Shown: positions 53,515 through 64,000 of the stretch, one piece after another
Layout of the letters: each line of letters begins with the position of its first letter
Numbering within the stretch: position 1 is the stretch's first letter
NCBI GenBank assembly: GCA_034190875.2
Contig: CM067348.1
Location: 49,491,931-49,555,930, forward strand
Reading direction: 5' to 3'
DNA length: 64,000 bases
Origin: Urechis unicinctus
Lineage: Eukaryota; Annelida; Polychaeta; Xenopneusta; Urechidae
Position numbers and translations under genes: made by a program
Notes under the pieces: model-generated
Database searches by the model: none
Told to the model about the DNA's origin: nothing
Seen by the model: the letters and a program-made list of their open reading frames with translations, nothing else

Positions 53515-54004
53515 ACATAAAGAAAACCCCCGCCATCCTTTCAAACCAAATACAGCCGCTCAATCTTTAACCCCGGCCTGACGTCACTCAATTCACAGCT
53601 AGTAGTGTAACAAACCAAAGAGTTATAAGCTCGTTGGTAAAAACTATATTAATGATGTTCATCGTTCCAATCGTCATGGTCGCCCATATATTCGGATGAC
53701 GACATGTGTTAAGGTCAAGAGGTCACGGATGGGGTCACGGCAGGCGACCAGGACGAGGTTGACTTACTTCCGCCATCAACTAGGACACCCTGTAGCGGGC
53801 TAGCGCAGCCCGGGTGACTGGACTATCTAGACTGGGTACCAAAACAGTACAGTCTATTACCAGAGAAACACTACACCACCGCTGGAGTCATCGGTAACAA
53901 ATCAACATTACAGCTAGAGTTATTGGTGATAGCAAACATTACAGTTAGCGTCATGGGTGATTGTTTACATTACATCTTGAATCACCACAATCGACATTAC
54001 AGCT
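53515..54004. repeat. Direct repeat A, copy 1, touching the gap
   Basis: Almost identical to 56629-57120, from ACATAAAGAAAACCCCCGCC to ATCGACATTACAGCTA. It begins at the first base after the gap. Confidence 0.93.
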
Positions 54005-55370
54005 AGAGTCATGGGTGATAGCCAACATTACAGCTAGCGTAATGGGTGATTGTTTACATTACATCTTGAACCACAACAATCGACAATACAGTTAGACTCA
54101 TGGATGATAACCCACATTACAACTAGAGTCATAGGTGATTGTTTACATTACAGCTTGAGTCATTGGTAACAATCAATAATACAGCTAGAATCACCACAAT
54201 CGACATTACAGCTAGAGTCATGGGTGATAGCCAACATTTCAGCTAGCGTAATGGGTGATTGTTTACATTACATCTTGAACCACAACAATCGACAATACAG
54301 CTAGAGTCATGGATGATAACCCACATTACAACTAGAGTCATAGGTGATTGTTTACGTTACAGCTTGAGTCATTAGTGTAACAATCAATAATACAGCTAGA
54401 ATCACCACAATCGACATTACAGCTAGAATCATGGGTGATAGCCAACATTTCAGCTAGCGTAATGATTGTTGTTTATAACAAACCACAACAATCGACAATA
54501 CAGCTAGACTCATGGATCATGGGTACAACAAGTCATAGGTGACTTTTACAGCTTGATTGGTAACATCAATATACAGATCACCACAATCGACATTACAGAT
54601 AGAGTCATGGGTGATAGAGTTAATGGGTGATCATTTACATTACATTGAACAGACAATACAGTTACATGGATGATAACCCACATTACAACTAGAGTCATAG
54701 GTGATTGTTTACATTACAGCTTGAGTCATTGGTAACTTTTTTAATACAGACACCACAATCGACATTACAGCTAGAGTCATTTGAACATTAGAGCTAGCGT
54801 AATGGGTGATTGTTTACATTACATCTTGAACCGTCGACAATACGGCTAGAGTCATGGATGATAACCCACATTACAACTAGAGTCATAGGTGATTGTTTTA
54901 CGTTACAGCTTGAGTCATTGGTTCAATAATACAGCTGAACTCACCACAATCGACATTACAGCTAGATCATGGGTATAGCAACATTTCAGCTAGCGTAATG
55001 GGTGATTGTTTTTATTACATCTTGAACCACAACAATCGACAATGTGACTCATGGATGATAACCCATTACAACTAGAGTCATAGGTGATGTTTTTAACTCA
55101 TGGGTAACATCAATAATACAGCCAGAATCACCACAATTCAGATAGAGTCATGGGTGATAGCCAACATTACAGCTAGCGTAAGGGTGATTGTTCACATTAC
55201 ATCTTGAACCACAACAAATCGATACAGTTAGACTCATGCTGATAACCCACATTACAACTAGAGTCATTGGTGATTGTTTACATACAGCTTGAGTCATTGG
55301 TAACAATCATAATACAGCTAGAATTCGAGTCATGGGTGTAGTCATTGAACCACAGGCTAGAATCACCACA
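53880..55370. repeat. Higher-order minisatellite, ~210 bp unit built of ~33 bp subunits
   Basis: Subunits follow ATTACAGCTAGAGTCATGGG plus TGATnnnnAAC. Six or so form a unit beginning at CGACATTACAG, found at 53992, 54201 and 54412 (spacing 209 and 211). Later units start at 54588, 54760 and 54951 with spacing only 172-191, because many short deletions appear. The regular first half and ragged second half suggest either real decay or poor consensus quality. Confidence 0.9.
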
Positions 55371-55383
55371 ATCGATTACAGCT

Positions 55384-55770
55384 CGATTAGTCGGGAAAAC
55401 ATTGCTTGAGGTAATTACGTTACAGCTTGTGGTAACAATCAATATTTGCTAGAGTCATGGGTCGTTGCTTTACATAATGTTGCAGTCATTTGGCAATGTT
55501 AGTTTCAGCTAGTCATGTGTTCTGTTTCATTACAGCAAGAGTCCAACACCAACATGAGGGCGAGTCATGGTCACCAACATTACAGCTGAATCTGAGTTAC
55601 ACCATCCGTTACATTTGACTTGTGTAGTGTTTACAGATTAGAGTCATGGGTGATAAACTGGTTTAACATTTCATGGATGATACGATTACAGCTTTCATCA
55701 TGAGTTGGACTGTTTCCATTCCAGTTCGCTTGTTAAAATCAAGTTTAGATTGCAAACAATTTATTACAGC
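55384..55770. other. Interleaved (chimeric) sequence: minisatellite mixed with the repeat at 56134
   Basis: Words from 56134-56450 appear here in the same order, starting with the shared GATTAGTCGGGAAAACATTG. Between them lie fragments of the minisatellite (TTACAGCT, GAGTCATGGGTGAT, CCAACATTACAGCT). See the findings. Confidence 0.8.
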
Positions 55771-56133
55771 TAGAGTTAAGAGTCCTCATGGACATTGCAG
55801 CCAGATACATGTGTGACGCACACGGTTTTTATCATACTGGGGTTACTTTTTTACGACTGTACCTGCATTTGAATGATTGATGTATTTTTAATGGCAACCG
55901 TGATCGGTGGTTTTCTTTATATATTTCACTATCAAATGTTTTTAGTGAACTTATTCTATTGTTTTGATTGTAACAACTTATACGTTTGTGGTTTTTTTTG
56001 TGGTGTGGTCAGGTGACCCACTTTAAGTGTATTTAACTTGGGACATGAGCCCTTCAGGGTAGTTCCGAGTAAGTTGGTCAAACCTCACCAACTGATCTGA
56101 GAAAGCTGGACGAATCAGCCCTTAGTTTTATTC
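55771..56133. other. No recognisable gene
   Basis: AT-rich sequence between the interleaved stretch and the 56134 repeat. Nothing recognised. Confidence 0.5.
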
Positions 56134-56515
56134 CGATTAGTCGGGAAAACATTGCTTGAGGTAATTACCAGTTTGTGGTACTGAATTTGTGGGTGTCGTT
56201 GCTCGTAATAGTTGCATTTTGGCCCTGTTAGTTTGTGCAGTGTTCTGTTTCGGCGACCAAATCCTGAGGGCGCCGTTAACTTGGTCACCTGTGTCGAATC
56301 TGTTTGGAATCCGTCGATATTTGACTTGTGTAGTGTTAGCAGTTAATAAAACTGGTTTAACATTTAATGCCACGATTGTTTCACTCGGTTGGACTGTTTC
56401 CATTCGTTCGCTTGTTAAAAGCTAAGTTTAGTTGCAAACAAGATTATAGAGATGTAAGGAAAACACAGGGCGCTGCGATTCGCCAGCAACCTGCCAGGGT
56501 TCACGCTACACATGG
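56134..56515. repeat. Dispersed repeat, copy C, extended to the left
   Basis: 56262-56515 matches 26878-27120 and 35835-36084. The left part (56134-56261) is not in those copies but is echoed in the interleaved stretch at 55384. It contains AATAAAACTGG at about 56345. Confidence 0.7.
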
Positions 56516-56628
56516 ATGAAAACCAACAACATTTTTACAGCTTGTTGTCACAGATGATTACCTTATAATTTATTCCTTAGGCGCAAATAATAAACACCTC
56601 CGTTCTAGTAGTTCTGTGTATGATCATG

Positions 56629-57120
56629 ACATAAAGAAAACCCCCGCCATCCTTTTCAAACCAAATACAGCCGCTCAATCTTTAACCCCGGCCTGACGTC
56701 ACTCAATTCACAGCTAGTAGTGTAACAAACCAAAGAGTTATAAGCTCGTTGGTAAAAACTATATATTAATGATGTTCATCGTTCCAATCGTCATGGTCGC
56801 CTATATTCGGATGACGACATGTGTTAAGGTCAAGAGGTCACGGATGGGGTCACGGCAGGCGACCAGGACGAGGTTGACTTACTTCCGCCATCAACTAGGA
56901 CACCCTGTAGCGGGCTAGCGCAGCCCGGGTGACTGGACCATCTAGACTGGGTACCAAAACAGTACAGTCTATTACCAGATAAACACTACACCACCGCTGG
57001 AGTCATCGGTAACAAATCAACATTACAGCTAGAGTTATTGGTGATAGCAAACATTACAGTTAGCGTCATGGGTGATTGTTTACATTACATCTTGAATCAC
57101 CACAATCGACATTACAGCTA
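56629..57120. repeat. Direct repeat A, copy 2
   Basis: Partner of 53515-54004 with only a few small differences. After it only a few decayed minisatellite subunits follow (57120-57250). Confidence 0.93.
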
Positions 57121-57393
57121 AATTCTTGGGTAAAAGCCAACATTACATCTAGAGTCATGGGTGTTGACCAAGATTACCGCTAGAGTCATGGTTGTAAGCC
57201 AACATTATAGCGAATTACTTTGGTCAAAACCAGCATCACAGCTAGAGTTCAGGTGATCACTACCGTTCATCGAAAGATAAAGATAGGAACAATCCCTCCA
57301 TTATGGCGACATTTTCCAATGCCTCTATCACTGCACGCTAACTCTGCTGAGTTGAAACCTGCATTTTAAGGGTTTATATTGAATGAAACATGC

Positions 57394-57702
57394 TATGAGT
57401 AGATGTTCCGTCAATAGGAGACTATGGGTAGATGTTATGTCAATACAGCATAGATGTACCGTCAATAGAGGACTATGAGTAGATTTTCCGTCATTAGAGA
57501 ACTATGGGTAGATGATCCATTAACAGAGGACTATGAGTAGATGTCCCGTCAGTAGAGGATTATGAGTAGAGGACTATGAGTAGTAATCCGTCAATAGATG
57601 ACGATGGGTAGATGTTCCGTCAATAGAGGACTACGAGCAGGTATTTTGTCAACAGAGGACTATGAGTAGATGTTCCGTCAATGGAGGACTATGAGTAGAT
57701 GT
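57394..57702. repeat. 29 bp minisatellite
   Basis: About ten copies of GTAGATGTTCCGTCAATAG plus AGGACTATGA with variants. It ends abruptly against the Polinton polymerase fragment. Confidence 0.9.
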
Positions 57703-58385
57703 CGGCGTCAAGATTGTGCGCTCGGCAGAAGAGGAAAAAATACGCAGGCTTGTGGCCAGTCCCTCCTATGCTCGACATAAAGTATTCGATGATGACCTAG
57801 CCGCCCTGCATTTGTACAAGACCCGGTTAGTGTTAAATCGTCGAGTGTATGTAGGTATGTGCATACTCGACCTCTCCAAGCACCTGATGTACGACTTATA
57901 TTATAACACAATTAAGTCCAGATATGGTAGCGACCTTGGCCTGCTATACACAGACACGGACTCGTTGCTTCAGGAGATCCGCACAGCTGACGTGTATGCA
58001 GACATGAAAGAAGATAGTGACCTCTTTGATACCAGCAATTATTATCCTTCTCACACTTGTTCCGTAATGTAAACAAGAAGGTGCTAGGAAAGATGAAAGA
58101 TGAGTGTGCTGGTGTGCCCATCAAGGAGTATGTTAGTCCTCACCCAAAGATGTACTCGATCCTGATGTCTGACGAGGGTGAGATTAAAAGGGCTAAGGGA
58201 GTAAAGAAGGTTGTGGTTAAGAAACACCTACGCCACGCACAGTACATGAAGTCTCTATTCACAAAGAAGGAGTTCCGTCATGAAATGAACATGCTACGCA
58301 GTGATGTTCATAAAATATATGGGCTACACGTCAACAAGGTGTCACTCTCTCCATTTGATTCAAAGAGATGGATAGTGTATAGCTA
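57703..58385 (+). mobile_element. Polinton/Maverick fossil: protein-primed DNA polymerase B, C-terminal part
   Basis: The YTDTDS catalytic motif of family B polymerases lies at 57947-57964, preceded by an LYKTRLVLNRRVYVGMCILD-type region and followed by a lysine-rich C-terminal region ending near 58380. The wording and order are typical of Polinton PolB. Only this end of the gene remains; no integrase, ATPase, capsid genes or terminal repeats were found nearby. The copy is broken in a small number of places, and the remaining codon structure is fairly well kept, so it is perhaps only moderately old. Confidence 0.85.
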
Positions 58386-61300
58386 GAATTTCTAAGCTTA
58401 TGCACGCTCTCCGTTATTGGACTGTTACTCACTGCCTGTAGTTGCTGGAGTGGGGACTAATCAGAGGAAATTAACGCAAGTCCTGCAGTAGATATGCTTA
58501 TTTGGTTTATTCAGATTTCAGCAATGAAGCTCCCTGGAATCTCGCGGTCCGAATCGTTTCTCTGACCAGGTGATCTCCATGACTAACCCATCTGGACTCC
58601 TTATAAAGGGTCCCGCAATAGGCCAGGCTAAAACAATCCCCACGTGACACGACGAGTCCACTTGGAGGGTGAACTCGCTTGCTGTGAGGATTGCTACAAT
58701 CAGGGTTACACCCCTCCCAAAGAGTGGTGTGATGCAACCCGGGCTCTCGTGCTGATAATTAAGGCGGGGTGGGGGGGGGGGGGCCTTTTTAAGAACGTAT
58801 GAGCCAGAATAGTATTATAACATCCTCCCCAACCATAATAAAGTTGAACTACCACTGTTCAATAAATTTACAATTTACCCTTGAATTTTGAAAATTGACT
58901 TTGTTAAACTAATTGAAGGTTGATGAAATGGAATTTGGAATAAGAGTTATAAAGTTAATGGACAGCACAACACGAGCCCAATATTATTAGATTTTGAATT
59001 TTGAGTGATCCCAGGGTTGCTTGAACTCGACAGTAGCTGCTTGTCCACCTTCAAACTTGTCTGGATGTATCCACTTGAGATACCAGGTAAGATTTCACTG
59101 CCTGGCGCACCTGCCTTTGTGATTGACAGATGTCAGTCATCCTACCTGTCGCGGATAAGCCACATGGATATCAAAAGTGTCTGCGTCATGGAAGGCGGGG
59201 AGGGTTGTGTCACCTTTGACCTGAACTTACCTGCGTTGGTAATTCAGTTTTCAATTCTTACCATGCGATATGAGCGATGACTTATCGCACCTGCCCAAGA
59301 TATCACCTATTACTCTCTCTCCATGAATTCTGGTCTCAGAATTTCATCCGAATCGCCACGTCATTTGTATGATAAAAATCCCTACCCGCTACATGGACCC
59401 TTTATATCACATATAGAAGTTGATATTGTCGGTTCACCATAATCAAGTTATGTGGGTGACAATGTTCCCAACAGTATATCATTTTAAGCCTTAGTGGAAC
59501 TTTTCTTTACTGAGATATTTCGTGAGGCATATTTTCTTTTAGTTTACACTGGTATTGTTCATAACACTGCTCTTGCCCAATCATCTTGTCACTTGCATTA
59601 TTAACACACCAAATTTGCCCTGCACAAACACACTCACCTGTTGTGTTAGTTTCCTTTGCCTTTATTACAAAAGGTAGACTCATATTTTACCAGTGCACGA
59701 TGGGCCCCGCCCCTTTTCTTTCTTTCTACCACTTACTTATATATTTCTACATTCATGTGCCATGAGATTACTTGGCTGTCACCTCCCCCCACTTCACATG
59801 CCGTATCTGCATGACTTCACTCAAATTAATTTGCTCTCGTTTGGGGGTGTATCCTGTGTGAGGAATAAACAGGTAGTCTGAAATTGACAAGCGAACGTTC
59901 GCCTGGCGGGCTCGCCTGACTTATGACCCGAAATGTCTCTGGCTGACAAGATAATTTCTGGCAAATATCATAGACGGTTTGCGAAGTGAGGTGGGTAGGT
60001 CTGCGGCACTCAACGGACCTGAAGCTCGAGTCGAGAAGCTGGGTCGGGTTGCTTAGCGGATGGCAATGTTGGAAATAGTGCGAGACAAAATGACAGAGGC
60101 CGTGTGTGTGACATGGCGATATATTGGATATTTAAGGAGGTTATTTGGCAAGTAATGACCCTTGTGACGAGAGGTCCAGGGAGGGTGTGTTGGAGGAGCA
60201 GACTGGAGGTATGGGGACCTCAATGCCTCTCACGTTACCTTGCTACAACCATATGTCTCAAGTCGAACCTGCCAGCTGAACAGGCTACGACATGGAAGAG
60301 ATCCGACCAGCCCGTGAAAAGCCCCGTCCACTCGTCCAGAGGCGGTCACACTGGGAGTTGTGTTTGTTAAGAGATGGCGCGCAGAGGAGAAGCGCATTTA
60401 CGATCTCACCTGTCGTTTGCTTCTTGTATTGGTCAACTCAGAGGAGTTACTGCTTCTCCTTGCTATGTGTATCCCATCGTTAGAGAACCTAGAAGAGGAA
60501 TATCATTTTTATGTTCGATTTGAGTTTGATGTTAAGTGATTGTTGGTAGTGTCTGTGGTGATCTGTACTGGATACGCTTAACTATGATGACGTCATTAAT
60601 CGACGTGGACGAGGCTCCCCATTGCGTGGATTAACAAAGCCAGGTAAAATGATTCATTTACACTGTTGATTGCATGGACAGGTGTATGTCATTTCATAGA
60701 AAACTCTCGCCATAACACACTCAAGTATCGCTATCTTCTTACGCATGCGCTACGGTGGACATATATCAGTCGAGTCAGCTTACCTGTAATTAGTGTTCAC
60801 CTGTTGCCTTGTCTCCAGAGAACCTTCATCAACGCACCTGTGCCTACTTAATTACCGTTCACGTTATCCTCTATGTGCATCATTCAAACATACACCATTT
60901 TTTTGTAATCATCTCTGCTTCTGTAAAATCCCTATGGGGTTTCGACACCATCATTTTTGCCTCGTTGTAAGGTGCAATCCACTGTACCAGTATGTCATGA
61001 TCTGTCCCGTTTATTTCATTTATAATTAATTTTCTTGCAATTACCACACGAGAAATTAAAATCGGCAATAGCGACCAGGGAACCAAATCATAAGGGTGTG
61101 TGTGTGGGTGGGGGGGGGATAATCAGAGGGTAGGGGGTGTCATTGTTAATTAAAAATCAATGTTTAAAAAAGTTTTTTAAGTTGAGAAGCGGTGTATCTA
61201 GAATGTGCATTGATAAATACAAATCACTACAGCATATGCTTGGCGATATTTGAAATGGACAATACTGATGTTGATTTCTTGACAGCATGCCGTTTGCATT

Positions 61301-63520
61301 CGTGTCGTGGCGGCGACACAGACGGCCTGTGCATTCAAACAACGTCGCCAGCACGGGTCGTAAGGCTGATGTTGAAGGTACACGAACGTGGGTGATCTGT
61401 GCCATCTGGCGCTCGCTGACGCTACACAAGTCCTATTATCGTCGTTAATGTACAAAGCACATGAAGGCAATGGCGACGTCTGACATCTGAGAGCATTATA
61501 TACACCTCCACTGTCTGGGATATCAACACATTAGGCAAATTATTGTCTGTCCATTTTCCGTTCGTATATCATCGCCGCCTCCTCAATATAACCATCCCCA
61601 TTCAAAACAGCATAAAGCCGCATAATTTGTCTCCCTTTTAAATAATGTTTCGTCTATTTACAGATTCGGACATCGTCATTCTATTGCTTTTGTCATGAGC
61701 GAGGTCGTCACTTTCAATTCATGTCCATTTCATCAGTTATTCAAGCTCCACCTTCACGCCCTGCTGTGCAGTAGGCTGGAAAGCAATTTCCAAATTACTC
61801 GAACATTTTCTGCCATGAGACGAATGAATACAGATATATGTGGACGACGATATTGCCTGCTAAGTTCACTTTGGTAGACAGTAAACTTTCCTATGCTTAC
61901 ATTTACTCTGTGTATGTTAAAATGTTCACATAATTATAGATAAAGCAAAGATCGTCAACGATCATATTTATAAATATGTTAAAGATTACTTATATACGAG
62001 CTATATAGGATTGTTTACCCAAATTGACGCATTGACCTACATTGCAACGAGGCTTTCCCCGCTCATGTTGAGATACCCCCCCCCCCCCCCCCCCACACAC
62101 TTGTAATTACAATGAAAAGAAGTCTTGAAGACGCACCAGGTTAGGGACATAAATGAACTGAAACAAATATTCCTAATACACAGTTTAACACAATATATTC
62201 ACCAGCACTTTAACACACAATCGCATTTACCTGTTTACAATCGAACAATCATTTTCGCATGAAACGCATTTGCGCCAGCACGCACACACTACTATATACG
62301 CATATGTTTGTCAATATATATTTACACACATGGCGTATATATTTATATATCAAAATATTTCTTCGTCAGACCGACCAGGGATGTTTCACCCCCTTCAAAG
62401 TCGCCAACAAGTTTGTTGTTTTCATTCTCTTGGTGTTTTCTTAGAAACTCTTTTCCAGAGCGTCGACAAGAACGCGAAGGGGCGGGCTGTGATATGCTAA
62501 TTAGGTAGCTGGGGACTGTGTAGTCGGCCCTTTCACGGACGCCTACCCTATGCGAAACCTTTATTCCACGGCGAGCTGTATTCTAACCACTGGCGTATTT
62601 AGAGAGCTTAGGCAGATCTGGGCGACCGAATATGAGTTCAAACGCCGATACATAAGCAACAGTCCTGTTATGAATGCTTTCAGCGGTGGGTTTTACGACT
62701 ATTGTTTGCTTAAGTAATTGTTTGTTACCGGGTCTTTATTTTCAGTTGATAGCGTTTATCTAAGGATTTACATAAGTGAATTATATGCGGTTTATCGGCC
62801 ACTAACTGGTTCATATTTCTACACATTATTTTCCTTTTCCATATATGGAATTACTTGTGCTATCATAAATGTTCTTCGCTGAATATTCCCACGAAAAATT
62901 AGCGTAATAATACCCGTCAACACCAACTGCATTAAAATTATTTACCACCAGTTTGACCTATCACAACATACATCGTGTATATTGCAATAAACGCTAGGAA
63001 AAGATCGACCCAGTTCTCCCGTTTAGCGATTGAAATGGTTGCTTTTATCGCTTCTAATACCCAGGGGTGTCTTGACTCAATTTCAGTAATAGGGCTCTTT
63101 TAGTATCCACCTCACGCCTCCCCCCACCACCCCCTCCTACCTCTCTTGTTCGCAGGCGTCGTCTTTGAATTACCAAGGGAGCTCCGGGCGTCATGCTATA
63201 GACTTAACCCTATTGATCGATGGATTTGATACATATAGTAATACATTACGGGGACCCAATGGATGGGATATTGTCTTACTCTATATGTTAGAACGCCAAT
63301 TTTGTAGATTTTCAAAGCGCTTTAATAGGGCGCAACTGAACGTTGAAATCGCCGGGCATTGGTGATAAAAACGCGCAAGATGTTACACTACAGCAGTCGA
63401 TGGACTTTGTTGAACAGAACAGACTTTATCACATGACTGGAAAGTATGACAACTTAACATACAATTTAAATAAATGGAAAATATACACAGACTGGCGACA
63501 GAAGATGAACCCGTTAGACA
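58386..63520. other. No recognisable gene
   Basis: Short frames only. The plus-strand frame 59005-59280 (91 codons) and the region 59900-60400, with somewhat higher GC, are the only stretches with a vaguely protein-like look; neither has a domain I know. G and C homopolymer runs occur at 58771-58784, 61103-61119 and 62077-62093. Confidence 0.5.
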
Positions 63521-63527
63521 AAAAATA

Positions 63528-63602
<75 letters not shown>

Positions 63603-63813
63603 TATATATATCTATATATATATATAGTATCTCTGAGGGAGAGATATATATATCTTATATATATATATAGAGATATATATATATAGAGGAGATAGATATA
63701 TAGAGATATATATATACATCATATATATATATCTCATATATATATATATATCTGATATAGATATATATCCATATATATATATCTATATATATATATATAT
63801 CTATATATATATA

Positions 63814-63858
<45 letters not shown>

Positions 63859-64000
63859 CTCTACATATATATATGTATATATATATATATATATATATGT
63901 ATATACACATATATATTACGCATATATATACACACATATATAAATATATGTGTTTTGTGTATATATATGTATATAAGTTATATATTCACAATGAAGATGT
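63521..64000. repeat. TA-rich microsatellite running to the window end
   Basis: Long TA array with GAGAGA, TCTA and GTATATAC variants. Tyr-Ile frames on both strands are repeat artefacts. Confidence 0.95.

Noticed and set aside
53312-53570. Frames crossing the N gap
   Set aside because: They are open only because unknown bases cannot encode stops.
53990-55370. CRISPR-like appearance of regularly spaced repeats
   Set aside because: This is eukaryotic DNA; the 'spacers' are themselves repeated every ~210 bp, so it is a higher-order minisatellite.

Overview
This is animal nuclear DNA. The window is AT-rich and gene-poor, full of (TA)n and (TACA)n microsatellites, and carries intron-bearing genes with GT-AG splice signals. 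Other contents are a lineage-specific pair of BTB-BACK-kelch genes, a CD225/dispanin gene, hAT-like DNA transposons, and fossils of a Ty3/gypsy retroelement and a Polinton. A marine invertebrate, perhaps a lophotrochozoan such as a mollusc, is a reasonable guess, but nothing here fixes the species.

Layout. 1-6.6 kb: no recognised gene, one possible SINE and a TA array. 6.6-10.6 kb: a decayed virus-like block on the minus strand, a broken Ty3/gypsy pol fragment, a 0.7 kb TACA array and a dispersed repeat. 12.6-20.6 kb: first BTB-kelch locus, with TATA box, non-coding first exon, candidate short leader exons and an uninterrupted 593-codon ORF. 23.2-25.6 kb: a minus-strand dispanin gene in four predicted exons. 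25.4-43.3 kb: two nearly identical copies of a ~8.97 kb unit in tandem; the unit includes the dispanin leader exon, microsatellites, two minisatellites and hAT-like sequence. 42.8-50.6 kb: second BTB-kelch locus, paralogous to the first from the leader exon through the 3' flank, with a 1.19 kb hAT-like insertion whose empty site is visible at the first locus. 50.8-53.4 kb: a Ty3-like tail fragment and a fold-back structure. 53.4-57.7 kb: an assembly gap, a ~200 bp higher-order minisatellite, a stretch that reads as two sequences interleaved, direct repeats and a 29 bp minisatellite. 57.7-58.4 kb: a Polinton DNA polymerase fragment. 58.4-64 kb: no recognised gene, ending in a TA-rich array.

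Only three protein genes look like functional host genes: the two BTB-kelch paralogues, which are likely Cullin-3 adaptor-type proteins, and the dispanin. No operon-like or new multi-gene system is evident. The most informative signals concern genome structure: the tandem unit that copied a dispanin leader exon, duplicated leader-exon cassettes upstream of the BTB-kelch genes, and signs that 53-57 kb is misassembled.
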